DNA of 64,000 nucleotides from Endomychus coccineus (Eukaryota > Arthropoda > Insecta > Coleoptera > Endomychidae), in assembly GCA_958510875.1 (NCBI GenBank), contig OY294072.1, positions 1,550,001 to 1,614,000 of the forward strand. The letters run 5' to 3'. Under the pieces are notes generated by a model. The model did not search any database, was not told the DNA's origin, and saw only the letters and a list, made by a program, of their open reading frames with translations. Made by a program: the position numbers and the translations under genes. This document shows positions 1 to 8,996 of the stretch, piece by piece (the stretch's first letter is position 1; each line of letters opens with the position of its first letter).

Positions 1-657
1 GTGTGACGTCACAGCATAAAGGTACAGACTGCTCCGTGGAGGTGTCGCCACCAGTTCAACTCGTCCCACTCATGCGACTCGTAGGGTTTTGAAATCACAT
101 GATCTGTCACGCGGTGAGATATGGTGTTTGTCACTTCGACGGAGTGTCTGTCACAAGGTGTCATGGTGGCTATCACGTACCATAGAGCTGAAGGTTATAG
201 AGCTAACCTAACTCAAAACCGTAGAGCATCATGGTGGTGGAAAGAGTTGTCATGGTGTCTGTCACGTGAGGTCTTCATCGAGGTGTCATGTCGCGTCTTG
301 GAGGGTGTGACGTGGTGGATCCATGAAGCATCTGTCACGCGAACTGTCATGACGGATCTATGAATGTCAACCATAGCTTTATAGGTATCAAATGAAAAGT
401 CTTGATATGCAGAATGTTAATTTTATTGAATTGAAGATCCTACAATCATAGCTTACCAACGATGATGACGTCACGGGAGGCATTCTTTGTTTCAATCCGG
501 CGACCATAGTTTACGAACGATGATGACGTCACTGCTTCGAACCGATGACAGTAACTGACTCAATCCGGCGACCATAGTTCACGAACGATGATGACGTCAT
601 CATCGTTCACGAACTATGATGGTCAGATGAGGAATGAAATGCGAGTAATAATAATGA
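1..657. repeat. Inner part of left terminal repeat, copy A
   Basis: This stretch is near-identical to the inner part of the left terminal repeat of copy C (about 47,640-48,360) and, inverted, to 57,940-58,620. It carries CATGGTG/GTCACG-rich sequence followed by units with CRE-like TGACGTCA palindromes (about 445-615). The outer part lies off the window, so the true end of copy A is not seen. Copy A lacks about 35 bp that copy C has just after this repeat. An 80-codon open frame at 121-363 recurs in the arms of C but looks like a by-product of the repeat. Confidence 0.8.
573..618. promoter_or_regulatory. 46-bp palindrome at terminal-repeat/gene junction, copy A
   Basis: Arms starting CATAGTTCACGAACGATG meet at a central GATGACGTCATC and return as CATCGTTCACGAACTATG. 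It is a nested palindrome, because each arm holds its own GTTC/GAAC dyad. The same structure lies at 12,210, 48,290 and 57,949. The position is always where the repeat ends and the gene block begins. A role in replication, promoter control or hairpin formation is inferred, not shown. Confidence 0.7.
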
Positions 658-876
658 TACTCTATGAGTAAATGTGAATAGTTGGAGGTTATGATAAAGA
701 TACCCAGTAAGCTTGTAAATGTGTCATTATGCATATATTTTTTGAAGAATACACACGTATACTTTGAAAATTTGTGGAGAAAGTTCATGAACTAAGAAGA
801 GACTTGAATTTTTACGAAGATAAAATAAAAGTTATAAGACTATTGAATACATTTACAACTGCAAAAAGTGAAGATA

Positions 877-1380
877 ATGATGGAAGTGGGGATGTTAAAA
901 ACAAATTTCGTGATTCTAACCACAATTCTGAATGGTATTCTATACGCGAACGTTCCCCAACACGTTGAGCGCATTTATATTTGTCTGAAGGATGTTGCAA
1001 CCGATGGTGGTGGGGGGTGTTACCGTACCGAATGGATTCCGATGAATTTTAGAAAAATCAACGATATTCAATTAGAGGTATTCGCATTCAACATTCCTCA
1101 AGACAATCGTACCATCATTCATTATGAACTTAAACTTTTATTCTTTGATCGGAGTGAGGGAGATATGGCTGAATGGCAATTGCTCCAACAATCATCATGT
1201 TTACCACATGTCATACAAAAGACAATATCAACACCATCCACACGAACATCATCCTCACTAGACGAAGAAATTTCTAAAATTTTCGCAATTTTGTATGCAA
1301 TTTTATCTTCTTTATCAGTACTAATGTTGAAAATGTTTGTTAAATATGTAAAGAAGGCTATTCACCATGTAAATAAATGA
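877..1380 (+). CDS. Small secreted/type I membrane protein of unknown function, copy A
   Basis: I do not recognise this family. The reading frame opens before 877 but the first ATGs are at 877, 880 and 892. The last begins MLKTNFVILTT, a good signal peptide. The product (about 162-167 residues) has a signal peptide at the N-terminus, a polar middle with three cysteines, a Ser/Thr-rich stalk (near residues 110-125) and one hydrophobic segment (about residues 135-152) followed by a basic tail. That is type I membrane topology. It lies first after the left repeat, pointing inward, convergent with the MSV199-like gene 43 bp away. An AATAAA overlaps its end. Copy C has a frameshifted version and copy B lacks it. 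An envelope or host-interaction role is only a guess. Confidence 0.6.
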   Translation: MMEVGMLKTNFVILTTILNGILYANVPQHVERIYICLKDVATDGGGGCYRTEWIPMNFRKINDIQLEVFAFNIPQDNRTIIHYELKLLFFDRSEGDMAEWQLLQQSSCLPHVIQKTISTPSTRTSSSLDEEISKIFAILYAILSSLSVLMLKMFVKYVKKAIHHVNK

Positions 1381-1422
1381 TTGTATGAAGATATAAGTGT
1401 TTTAATAAAACAAAAGGAATAA

Positions 1423-2573
1423 TTATAATAATATATTGACATTATCATTTGCTAGTTCATAAGCTTTATTTTTGTGATTGGTAACACATTCTATCAATGA
1501 CTCGATGTTGATAACACTAATCAATTGTTCACCCCCCTCTTCTTCTGCGGCATGAATAATATTTCCTCTTGCATACCATTTCAAATCGCGGCGGAAATTC
1601 TGTTTCACTCCGTTACCAATATCGATAGCATGAGATATGTTAGACCATTTACGTATTAATCGCATTCCTCGATTTTGTAATTTTCTGTCGGCATCACGCC
1701 AACCATCCTCCTGTCGACGCATTAGATACCATTCTGGTCTCATATCATTTGATGTTCGATATAATCCTGAATAATATATATTATATAATTTTTATTATAA
1801 AAAACAAAGTAATTACCTAAATTTCGTCTCTTTCCGAAATTTATAGGAGGTGGAACAATATTTGGTGCAATGTTATTCCGTAAGGTGATAACATTCATTT
1901 GAATTAGTTGAGATAAGCGTTGAGATCGTTCTTTCGCAAGACATTCACGTTCCTAAGCTCTTTGACGTTCTTGTTGTTCATAGAATTTCTCGTACTCACA
2001 ATATTTCATCATAATAAATTTCATAAACGAAAACAGTTCACGTAACTCGATGACTTTAGGAGTTCGCATTTGCATCAATAATGATTCGAAATCAATAGCA
2101 TCTAGAACATAATATTTCTTTCGTGCATCAGTCTTATCACAAATTCCTAAATGGTGCATATGCGGGTTTTTCCTCAACAATCTTGTTATAACACCCTTTT
2201 TAGCATGATATTTTTTGCCGCGATAACCTAACCAATCCAATAGATCTTCATTCATCAGAACGCGTTTGTTTAGTTGAATATTCCAAAATAAATAGTTTCT
2301 TTTATCGTTTCTTATATCGATTCCAAATTTTAGACACACTTCATTAACTGTTAACTTAATAAAATTGTTGGTGTACCATGTAGCCACATTTGAATCACGA
2401 ACGCACGCTGCAAAGTTCATTTTTATAACTGAACATTTTCTGAAATGATTCTCTATTACATACGTGAGAACGTGAACGTGAATAGTGAGGGGGGGGGTAA
2501 CTCTCCGTTTCGATGTCATTGCAAACGTTGGTAATTGACTGATAACGTTACTAGTTAATTCAATTTGTTTCAT
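1423..2573 (-). pseudogene. MSV199/DUF3627-like gene with one intron, copy A
   Basis: The first ATG is at 2573 (MKQIELTSN). The N-terminal exon contains a segment resembling the MSV199 domain of entomopoxvirus, ascovirus and iridovirus proteins (LLDWLGYRGKKYHAKKG...YYVLDAIDFESLL), followed by a charged, probably coiled-coil stretch. The C-terminal exon (WYLMRRQEDGWRDADRKL...) resembles the partner DUF3627 region. The exons are joined in frame by removing a 50-nt GT-AG intron at 1767-1816. A single nonsense codon (TAG at 1953-1955, where copy C reads GAG) breaks this copy. MSV199 proteins are suspected DNA-binding regulators; no activity can be read from the sequence. The family call is from memory of motifs. 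Confidence 0.55.
1767..1816 (-). other. 50-nt spliceosomal intron in MSV199-like gene, copy A
   Basis: On the minus strand the segment begins GTAATTAC and ends TTATTCAG, is very AT-rich, and contains in-frame stops. Removing it keeps one reading frame from upstream FGKRRNL into downstream LYRTSND and on to the C-terminal domain. Copy C has the same junctions at 49,496-49,545. Confidence 0.75.
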
Positions 2574-2582
2574 TTCCAGCAA

Positions 2583-2616
2583 CCGACTACCATAGTTTAC
2601 AAACTATGATCGTCGG
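2583..2616. promoter_or_regulatory. Hairpin between capsid and MSV199-like genes, copy A
   Basis: A 34-bp inverted repeat (CCGACTACCATAGTTT, then AAACTATGATCGTCGG) stands ten bases upstream of the MSV199-like ATG and downstream of the capsid gene. It shares the CATAGTT...AACTATG core with the terminal palindromes. Copy C has it at 50,314-50,347. It may be a promoter or operator element for the MSV199-like gene. Confidence 0.5.
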
Positions 2617-2755
2617 ATATTTACATCACCACCTACCGTTTGAGGAATAAAATATCAAATATAATAATAATAATAACATTTATTGGGAAAGATACATTTT
2701 GATAGTACATCATTTAGAACTGAAATTATAACATTATGATTCATCACCTGGTTCT

Positions 2756-3749
2756 TCACACCAAATTCCGAACTGATCCTGTAATCGGAGAATACTCCAT
2801 TATACGATCGTTAATGATGATGCTATAAGCCCTGGTGTTTTTGGGGAAATTCAGGAAACTTTCCATCTCTAGTTTGACGTCAACTGTTGATGACTTTATA
2901 GCATCGTTTAGTTTTGAACAGTAAATCACGAAAATTGCTCTATTCTTGAATGCTATATAATCTAACATGGGGTCACTTATTATTTTATTTGAAAATGATT
3001 TCTGGAAATCATAGTACATCTGGTATGCTTCCACGTATTGCTGGTCAGTGAAATTCAATTTCATTGCTTCATATGGATAACACTCTGAATTCAAGTATAA
3101 TTTTACATTTAGCAAATTTATATTATCGAAATATGCACTGTGCTTAACAGGATTATTTTTTCGATCAGTTTGGAAAGCTAGAATCTCATATCTAGGACGT
3201 TCCAAATTCATTGCAATCGTTATCGGTTCGAGACCTTATCAAGCGCAGCTTATGTTTTCCACTCAAAACTTTGTTATAGTCAATATAGAAATATAGGCCT
3301 AGTAGAAAATTCAACGGTATCCATAAATTGATTTCATTATTGTAGACTGAACTCAATACATCCTTAAATGACCATCCAGAAATAGCTAGAGGTATAGATT
3401 CATGTTTGGTATATGTTAGATAAGCTCTGATAGTGCTGACAATACCAGGATCACGTACTTTGTCTATCTCTTTCCCATTCAATTCATAACTGATATATTC
3501 GAAGAGAAACGCTCCGAAATTATTCGCTAGTTTACATTCACCATCACCACTTGCTTCTGGCTGGAATTCTGCCTCGATGAATAAAGCAGACGAGGCCAAA
3601 TCTACCAACACATCTTGTTGATTGATTAATATCTCAATTTCATCGCTGTTGCCAAAAGATGTTGTGTGGGGATAGTAGGTATGAGTTTCTTCTCGGATGA
3701 TGTCTTCATTGAAGTTTGGCTCGTTGAATATTTGAAGTTTTTCCGACAT
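2756..3749 (-). pseudogene. Major capsid protein-like gene, deleted and frameshifted, copy A
   Basis: This matches the 400-residue protein of copies B and C. The start chosen is the ATG at 3749 (MSEKLQIFNEPN). About 215 bp are missing near 3,215, relative to 50,942-51,164 in copy C, and a 6-bp insertion lies near 3,285. The two halves are therefore in different frames. The protein is predicted all-beta, and its position next to penton, protease and ATPase genes makes it the best candidate for the major capsid protein of a Polinton-like virus. At 400 residues it is short for a double jelly-roll capsid, so the call needs a structure prediction. Confidence 0.6.
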
Positions 3750-3885
3750 TGTAACCAAGGGTCTTCAAAAAATTGATATTTTCCAATGATAGTGATGCAG
3801 AAGTAACCTTCTCCCTTGAACTCGTTGTAGATAATGACTGATGACCACTATGGGTATGTCTTTTATTGCTGAAATCCAAACCCAT
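3706..3885 (-). CDS. Small ORF overlapping capsid start, copy A
   Basis: The ATG at 3885 opens a 59-residue frame (MGLDFSNKRHTHSGHQS...SLENINFLKTLGYNVGK) that runs 44 nt into the capsid gene in another frame. All three copies keep the ATG and most of the frame. The Ser/Thr-rich N-terminal half and the ENINFLKxLGYNV motif resemble short proteins I associate with arthropod Polintons, but I cannot name a function. The overlap suggests co-expression with the capsid gene. It could also be merely a leader with fortuitous coding. Confidence 0.5.
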   Translation of the reverse strand: MGLDFSNKRHTHSGHQSLSTTSSREKVTSASLSLENINFLKTLGYNVGKTSNIQRAKLQ

Positions 3886-3971
3886 GTTCTCAAGTGATGG
3901 CTACTGCAACAACAACCTTCTCAGATGAATTCTTTTCATATAATGAGTGGTGGTGAGTATTGGATTATTAT

Positions 3972-4715
3972 TTATTGTTGGAAGCCATAATCCCTATCGG
4001 TCTTTTTCATCTCCAACCGTATAATAATTTCTTCTCCACGAAAATTCACCCGTTTCCAATTCTGATCTAAAATATTCAGTGTGATGTTATCGAAGGACGT
4101 CTTGCTGATGACCGGTAGATAAATAAGATTCTTCGGCTCTATGTCAATGGAAAACCCAGGTGGTACAAGAGGTGAGAACTCATATATCGTATGAGCTATC
4201 TTATTGTTATAATATGCTCCTGCGGTTAAGTTACACTCTACTCGTATTGTTTGAACTTTGATTATGTTTATAGGTCGATCAGATACGTGTGGTTCGCGAG
4301 ATGTCAATTTCTTTTTGCTGAATCCAAACAGTACGCTTATACTATCTTTAGGAATAAAATTCACTTCAAAATCACTCTTCAGCTCTGTGTGTAGAGTGTT
4401 GTTGTTAGATTTTATTGATAATTTCCGGTCACGTTCTTCTTGCTTCACTCCTATCTCACAAACTGCACTTTGTATGAAATCCTCGATGTCTGTCAACTCG
4501 TAGGACCCCATAGGTATAGTTACTACTTCTTCCTCACCCTTCATATTTTCATAATAAAATTTACTAAAACCTTCTTCAATGTTCGGAATGCTATTGTACG
4601 TAAGCAAGCCAACAAGTGCGATAGAATAATATGAATGAGGATCTAGTTCTATAGGTGGGTGGAAATCTACAGATAAGCGGGAGCTCTTACCCGTGATAGT
4701 GAACGTCTGAGACAT
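3972..4715 (-). CDS. Penton-like (minor capsid, single jelly-roll) protein, copy A
   Basis: The frame opens further upstream, but the ATG conserved in all three copies is at 4715 (MSQTFTITGKSS), giving 247 residues. It looks like the Polinton/adintovirus minor capsid (penton) family: hydrophobic strands separated by polar loops, with motifs DPHSYYSIALVG near the start, then GSYELTDIEDFI, VECNLTAGAYYNN, IYEFSPLVPPG and IYLPV, and a GEEI.IRLE end. The product would form the five-fold vertices of an icosahedral capsid. The gene is uninterrupted here. A TAGTATATAAA promoter motif lies about 30 bp upstream (4744-4754) and the stop is followed by AATAA-rich sequence. It sits between the protease and the capsid gene, all in one direction. 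Confidence 0.65.
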   Translation of the reverse strand: MSQTFTITGKSSRLSVDFHPPIELDPHSYYSIALVGLLTYNSIPNIEEGFSKFYYENMKGEEEVVTIPMGSYELTDIEDFIQSAVCEIGVKQEERDRKLSIKSNNNTLHTELKSDFEVNFIPKDSISVLFGFSKKKLTSREPHVSDRPINIIKVQTIRVECNLTAGAYYNNKIAHTIYEFSPLVPPGFSIDIEPKNLIYLPVISKTSFDNITLNILDQNWKRVNFRGEEIIIRLEMKKTDRDYGFQQ

Positions 4716-4743
4716 GATTGATGGAAACTTTACCAACAATCTG

Positions 4744-4754
4744 TTTATATACTA
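4744..4754 (-). promoter_or_regulatory. TATA promoter motif of penton gene, copy A
   Basis: TAGTATATAAA on the minus strand, 29 bp upstream of the penton ATG. The identical 11-mer precedes the penton genes at 15,909 and 52,686 and the ATPase genes at 12,906 and 57,510. Confidence 0.6.
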
Positions 4755-4766
4755 ATAAATGCAGGG

Positions 4767-5147
4767 TTAGTCGAGCACAACTGAAGAGTTAGAGAGGAAA
4801 TCTAAACATAACTGACCACAATTATAAGTGTTATATTGTTGAAAATTATCGTGATTGAATAATATCTTACACTTCTTGAAATGATCCACTAGTTCGCGAG
4901 AGGGGCGTAAATTGCCAAAACTATCATAATATAAAACTGTATCACCGATTCTATTAAACTCAACCCAGTGAGTGCCTCCATTGTCCGAGCTATCTAAATT
5001 AACTATTCCACGCTCGTTTTTCCATGGTCCGTTGGATGGCAGTTCATCACGCATAAATACTCCTCTAAAATGGGGAATTTTCAGAGCTTTTGCTAGTTTT
5101 CGTAGATCGAGATCGGTCAGAGGTCTTCTGGGTAGGTTTACTGACAT
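4767..5147 (-). CDS. Adenovirus-type cysteine protease (capsid maturation), copy A
   Basis: The protein has 126 residues from ATG 5147. It carries the C5/Ulp1-like catalytic set: His60 in GGTHWVEF, Asp75 in LYYDSFGN, a Gln at 103/104 and Cys110 in NTYNCGQLC. Adenain and Polinton proteases use the same order to cleave capsid precursors during virion maturation. It is shorter than adenain (about 200 residues) but keeps the whole active-site region. The ATG lies within the last codons of the phospholipase gene, so the two genes overlap by about 10 bp. This is the only undamaged copy in the window: copy C has lost the start codon and an internal block, and copy B retains only a remnant. Confidence 0.8.
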   Translation of the reverse strand: MSVNLPRRPLTDLDLRKLAKALKIPHFRGVFMRDELPSNGPWKNERGIVNLDSSDNGGTHWVEFNRIGDTVLYYDSFGNLRPSRELVDHFKKCKILFNHDNFQQYNTYNCGQLCLDFLSNSSVVLD

Positions 5148-5912
5148 TTTTCTGGATGTTTATTTAAATATAGACCAAGACCTTTGCGATACTTTTTCAA
5201 ATATAGACCAGATTCTTGTTTCCCCAAAGCTATAGCCTCCATTGTTTTATTATGTCTTTCCGTTTCCTCCAAGGTTTTTCGAGCTGCTTTGCTGTCGTTG
5301 ACGGCCTTAGCGATGCCTGCACCACCTCCCGCCAATGCTCCAGCAGCTGATAATCCGGCAAACAGAGGTATTAAAATGGTAGGAATCCTCCAGTCTTTGG
5401 AATAGGAATTACTCTTGGTAACCGAACATTTTTCCGACCACCTGCTTTTTTGAATTGTTTTCGTGCAACTTTCAACGCTGTTTGGGATGTTTTCCTAAGA
5501 TTGGATGAGTCAAACTTATTCTTCATAACTTTTCTCACCTCATCGACTATTGCACTTCCGAACCCAACCTTCTCTCTCATACCCATCCCCAATTTCCTCT
5601 TTGCCTTCATAATTTTATTTACACCGAAAGCGGCAATACTTTCTCCAAATCTATGGATTTGACACGTTGCCAAGCAGCGTTCTCTGATATTTTATCCGCC
5701 TCGTGACGTCCTTCCAAACTAGCGTTTCGCAGATATGAAATATCGTGTTGGCGGCAAGCTTTATCGAGTGGATTGATACCTGAATCTCCTCTTCTCAACC
5801 GTTCTTCTAATTTTGTACCGGGACCACAGAATTGATAACCAGGAATATGAAGTTCAAACGGGAGCTTTTTTATAAGCGTATTGAGAACACCTTCTCCTAC
5901 GTACGCTTCCAT
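5138..5912 (-). pseudogene. Phospholipase A2-domain minor virion protein, frameshifted, copy A
   Basis: This is the homologue of the intact 260-residue gene of copy C. The ATG at 5912 begins MEAYVGEGVL. The N-terminal third keeps the calcium-loop motif CGPGTKLEE and the catalytic DKACRQHDISY. A deletion near 5,640 and a 1-nt loss near 5,375 split the rest into three frames, including the basic region and the C-terminal GLGLYLNKHPE motif. Proteins with such a domain, as in parvovirus VP1, are thought to breach membranes during entry. Broken here. Confidence 0.75.
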
Positions 5913-6191
5913 ACAGACTGATGAAAATTGAAGATTGCACCGTTATTTAACGAGGGGAGGGAGAAAGTCCGAAGATCTCAAAATAATATTTTTTATTAAT
6001 TTCAAAATTTTCTCCATACAAAAGACTTAAGTATAATCTTAACAATATATGTTTCAAATATTATAATCTACACTCTTGATTCACCCTCATATTCACGGAA
6101 TTTTGTTCTATTATAATAACCATACCCTCGAGTCAATGATAATCCAGCTATTTGTTTGTTCCTAATAATCTCCAAATGGTTGATGATGGGT
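5913..6191. other. Integrase-phospholipase intergenic region, copy A
   Basis: AT-rich. On the minus strand an ATG-less open frame beginning near the integrase end is shared with copy C (53,894-54,103) but stops earlier here. No other signal seen. Confidence 0.4.
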
Positions 6192-7069
6192 TCATTGAAC
6201 GAGATCCGAATTATTGATTCAACTGTTGTGATTATTATCTAGACCCAACCATTTCACATACTGTTGACCCCTCCACTTTCGTAATATTTTTTCGACTAAA
6301 TACACATCGGGTTGTTTTGTTTTCTGTAATTCTTCCTCATAGAAACAGCCGCTGATTGGTGCGTTGGTCATATCTTCTAGTAGATATGTGACCGGGTTGG
6401 TAATTTTCACTTTGATGATTTTAAATAATTCCGTACTCCAATTGGGCGTAAATCCCTTCTCAAAAATATGTTTAGCCTTACTTATTCGTACCACATCTCA
6501 AACGTTGTATTTGTGAGGCAGAGCTAACTTGATGTGTAAGTAGGATCGCTTCAATATCTCGCTCTCAATCTGTTTCGTCACTTTCATTGGAGCCATATTT
6601 ATAGTACTATGTTTACGGTTATTATATTTTTCTGTGGTTTCTTCAAGCATATCAAGCCATTTGTATTTCTCGCTAAGACTGAAATGTTTGTAGAGCGATT
6701 CCTTTAATGTTCGAATGACACGTTCAGCAATGGCTGCTTTCTTCACACTATACGAATTATAATGATTGATATTATGTTTCTTCATTAGATCGTTATAGTG
6801 TTTATTGAAGAATTCTTTTCCCTGTTCGCTTTGCAGATTCCTAGGCTTACGATGTCCTTCTAGCAATATAGAACTGTCCATAGAAATTTCGAGAAACAAT
6901 CGATCATAACCAAAATGTATTTGAATCCTCTATTTGCACGAGCGTAATTACCCATTTCAGCCAGATCCATTTGCCACAAATCATCCAAACCTTTTATGAT
7001 CGTTCTGCGTCGTTTGAAATTCTTCCTACTCGGCTTATGCAGCTCATGCACATTTTGTTCTCTACTCAT
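6192..7069 (-). pseudogene. Polinton-type integrase with chromodomain, broken, copy A
   Basis: The ATG at 7069 begins MSREQNVHELHKPSRK. Homologous to the intact 307-residue integrase of copy C. About 50 bp between the first and second catalytic Asp regions are missing near 6,880, shifting the frame. A Gly codon is TGA near 6,497, and a Trp codon in the chromodomain-like tail is TGA near 6,220. The DLWQMDLAEMG and KAAIAERVIRTLKE motifs are still readable. In Polintons this enzyme inserts the element and produces the short target duplication. Confidence 0.8.
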
Positions 7070-7086
7070 CTTATCAATGTGGAAAT

Positions 7087-7740
7087 TCAGTGTAGAATTA
7101 ATTTTTTGGGTATATTCACAGGATTTGGAGATATACGTTTCACAGAGCCCTGCTTTGTTGTTGTGGATGATGAGGGTCTCTTCTTAGAAGGTTCCACAGA
7201 TGTCATCCGTCGTTCTAACTCCTCCACTTCACTAGTAATGTCATTTAGACGCATGTTCACACTGTTAAATGTGTTATTGATCTCTTTCAATCCATTTCTG
7301 TTTCCCCTCACACTATCACTGATTGTTTTATACTCTGATTTTATATAGATCCCCATTCCATCATATTTATTCTGAATGTCCATCAGATGTTTATCGATGT
7401 TGAGAATAACCTTCTCATTCGTAAATTTATGTTCATCCAGATCCTTGTTGATATCTTTGATCAAATTGTCAACCCTAACATTGAAGGTATCTTTAAGACT
7501 GGTTTCCGTTTTCAGATTCAGTTTGTGTGTTAATTTATCAACATATACTTTATTTGCAACATCTCCATCATCATTCGGTGATTTTACGTTGCAGAACCTA
7601 CGATTTACCATATCATAACTTTCATCGCTCGTTAGGAATAATCCTTGTCCGTGAACTTGTTTGAAATTATTATTGAATACATTTGAATCATATATCCACA
7701 TGGAAGAGGAGGCTCTGCCAAACTTATCCATTGAAACCAT
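7087..7740 (-). CDS. Fibre-like coiled-coil protein, copy A
   Basis: The protein has 217 residues from ATG 7740 and an uninterrupted frame. Residues 50-69 (NVKSPNDDGDVANKVYVDKL) match the N-x-x-x-P...D-A-x-x-K-x-YVD pattern of phage and virus tail-fibre or attachment proteins. Residues of about 75-185 form heptad-rich coiled coil (DNLIKDINKDLDEH..., ITSEVEELERRM). The tail is Ser/Thr- and Lys-rich. The start overlaps the end of the DUF8207-like gene by 17 nt and the integrase follows 18 bp downstream. I infer a trimeric fibre or spike protein; the alternative is a structural coiled-coil scaffold. Copy C is also intact, and copy B has one nonsense codon. Confidence 0.55.
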   Translation of the reverse strand: MVSMDKFGRASSSMWIYDSNVFNNNFKQVHGQGLFLTSDESYDMVNRRFCNVKSPNDDGDVANKVYVDKLTHKLNLKTETSLKDTFNVRVDNLIKDINKDLDEHKFTNEKVILNIDKHLMDIQNKYDGMGIYIKSEYKTISDSVRGNRNGLKEINNTFNSVNMRLNDITSEVEELERRMTSVEPSKKRPSSSTTTKQGSVKRISPNPVNIPKKLILH

Positions 7741-8532
7741 CTTTATAACTGTGATGAATTTGTCTTACACCTGGTTTTTGTTCAATTACCCCTGCCTCTA
7801 TCAATTCTTCTATTATAGAGATTATCTCGTTGTGATGATTATGGTTACCTGCATGCGAGGATGCAACAAGAAGTCTCAGTCTATCCACAATTTCGTTAAC
7901 GTCATCCCAATAAACATATTCGATAGGTTTCTCGTTATTTTCAAGCATATCATTTTTGATATATGCACTTCCAGTGTATGTTTTGGCTCTGGGTTTTTTC
8001 ATGGAATTAATCAAAGGTTTCAGTACATTTTTGTATTTTACAATGTTTCTCATTCGATCAGCTGGATCGTTATTACGTCTATGGGCACTAGTCATTTCCA
8101 TCATTTGACTGTAATTTTTCCCATCTTCCACAGTGTGAGTATCAGGTAGAACATCTCTGTAAAATATCAAATTATACAGTCCTGTGGTACCCTTGAACGG
8201 AGTACTCTTGATAATTATATTACTCTCACTATCAATTTCTATAGGTTGATTACCCATGAACCATTTGTCTAAAGTTGAATTATATTGCAATCCCATTCTA
8301 TCATCGTATTTCTTGACATCATCATCCAATAGGAATCCTTCCAAGTAATAACGTGCTAATGTGGGATATTGTTGCAGAAACTCCTCTGTAGCCTCTGCAT
8401 TATCTTTCTTATGTTTTCTGAATTCTTCACGAATCTGATCGATAGTAGGTTCGAGGGTGAACACATCCTCCTCAGTATTTTGTGGGTTATATACGAACTC
8501 TTTCCCTTCAGTTACAATATTTGGGATTGGTG
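7724..8532 (-). pseudogene. DUF8207-like gene, 5'-truncated, copy A
   Basis: The C-terminal two-thirds of the protein seen in B and C, with motifs GLQYNSTLDKWFMGN, GTTGLYNLIFY, YSQMMEMTSAHRRNN and the acidic end region. The frame stays open to the point where similarity to copies B and C stops (about 8,532), so the coiled-coil N-terminus is missing because copy A is broken here. DUF8207-like proteins are common in arthropod genomes and travel with Polinton-like genes. Their function is unknown; a structural or scaffolding role is an inference. Confidence 0.65.
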
Positions 8533-8994
8533 TGAGTAGATGTGCTATGACAGTTCTGGACCAAAATCACCCTTTTTTGCATGTAAATCTCCATAAGGAA
8601 ATCTAAGGTTCATTTTACCGAAAACGGTCCCCTTCAAGGTCATCCACATTCACGCATGCGCAGTCATGTCGATGGGGGTAGGTAGTCTATGGTTCTATGA
8701 ACTAGTCTATGGTTCCCGAAGTCTGTGAACTGGTCATCTGTCTATGGTTCTTCCTTAACTATGGTCGGGTCAAGTCTGTGAACTAACCATCTGTCTATGG
8801 ATCTTCCTAAACTATAGTCGGGGCAATCTGAAGTCTATGAATTAGGTATCTGAGTACTCACATTCTACTGAAATGATTTTTCTACGCACCGAGATTCGAA
8901 CCTGGGAAATAAACTCTAAAGTTAGGCGGCTTAACCGCGAAGGTGGTGGTGGTGGACTTGAACAATTTAATGCACTCCTACTGAAAATGAAATA
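8533..8994. repeat. Flank between copies A and B: 53-bp tandem repeats and tRNA-like unit
   Basis: No gene seen. Two to three imperfect units with CATCTGTCTATGG...TTCC...AACTATGGTCGG and a period of about 53 bp lie at 8,690-8,850. A tRNA-like sequence follows at 8,880-8,938. The 8,532 junction marks where similarity of copy A to C ends. Confidence 0.5.
8880..8938 (-). repeat. tRNA-like sequence (SINE-like), outer left
   Basis: On the minus strand it reads GCGGTTAAGCCGCC ... CCCAGGTTCGAATCTCGG, a partial A-box and a good B-box, ending GTAGAAAAATC. The acceptor and anticodon stems do not pair well, so this looks like a tRNA-derived repeat rather than a functional gene. A second unit lies about 60 bp to the right. 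Confidence 0.45.
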
Positions 8995-8996
8995 TT

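Noticed and set aside
121..363. 80-codon ORF in the terminal repeat (also 47,782-48,012 and 58,272-58,514)
   Set aside because: Present in every arm simply because the arms are near-identical; low-complexity GTCATGGTG repeats, with no codon-like conservation beyond the DNA identity.
4258..4634. Plus-strand ORFs opposite the penton gene
   Set aside because: Antisense shadows of the penton coding sequence; the same shadows occur opposite other copies.
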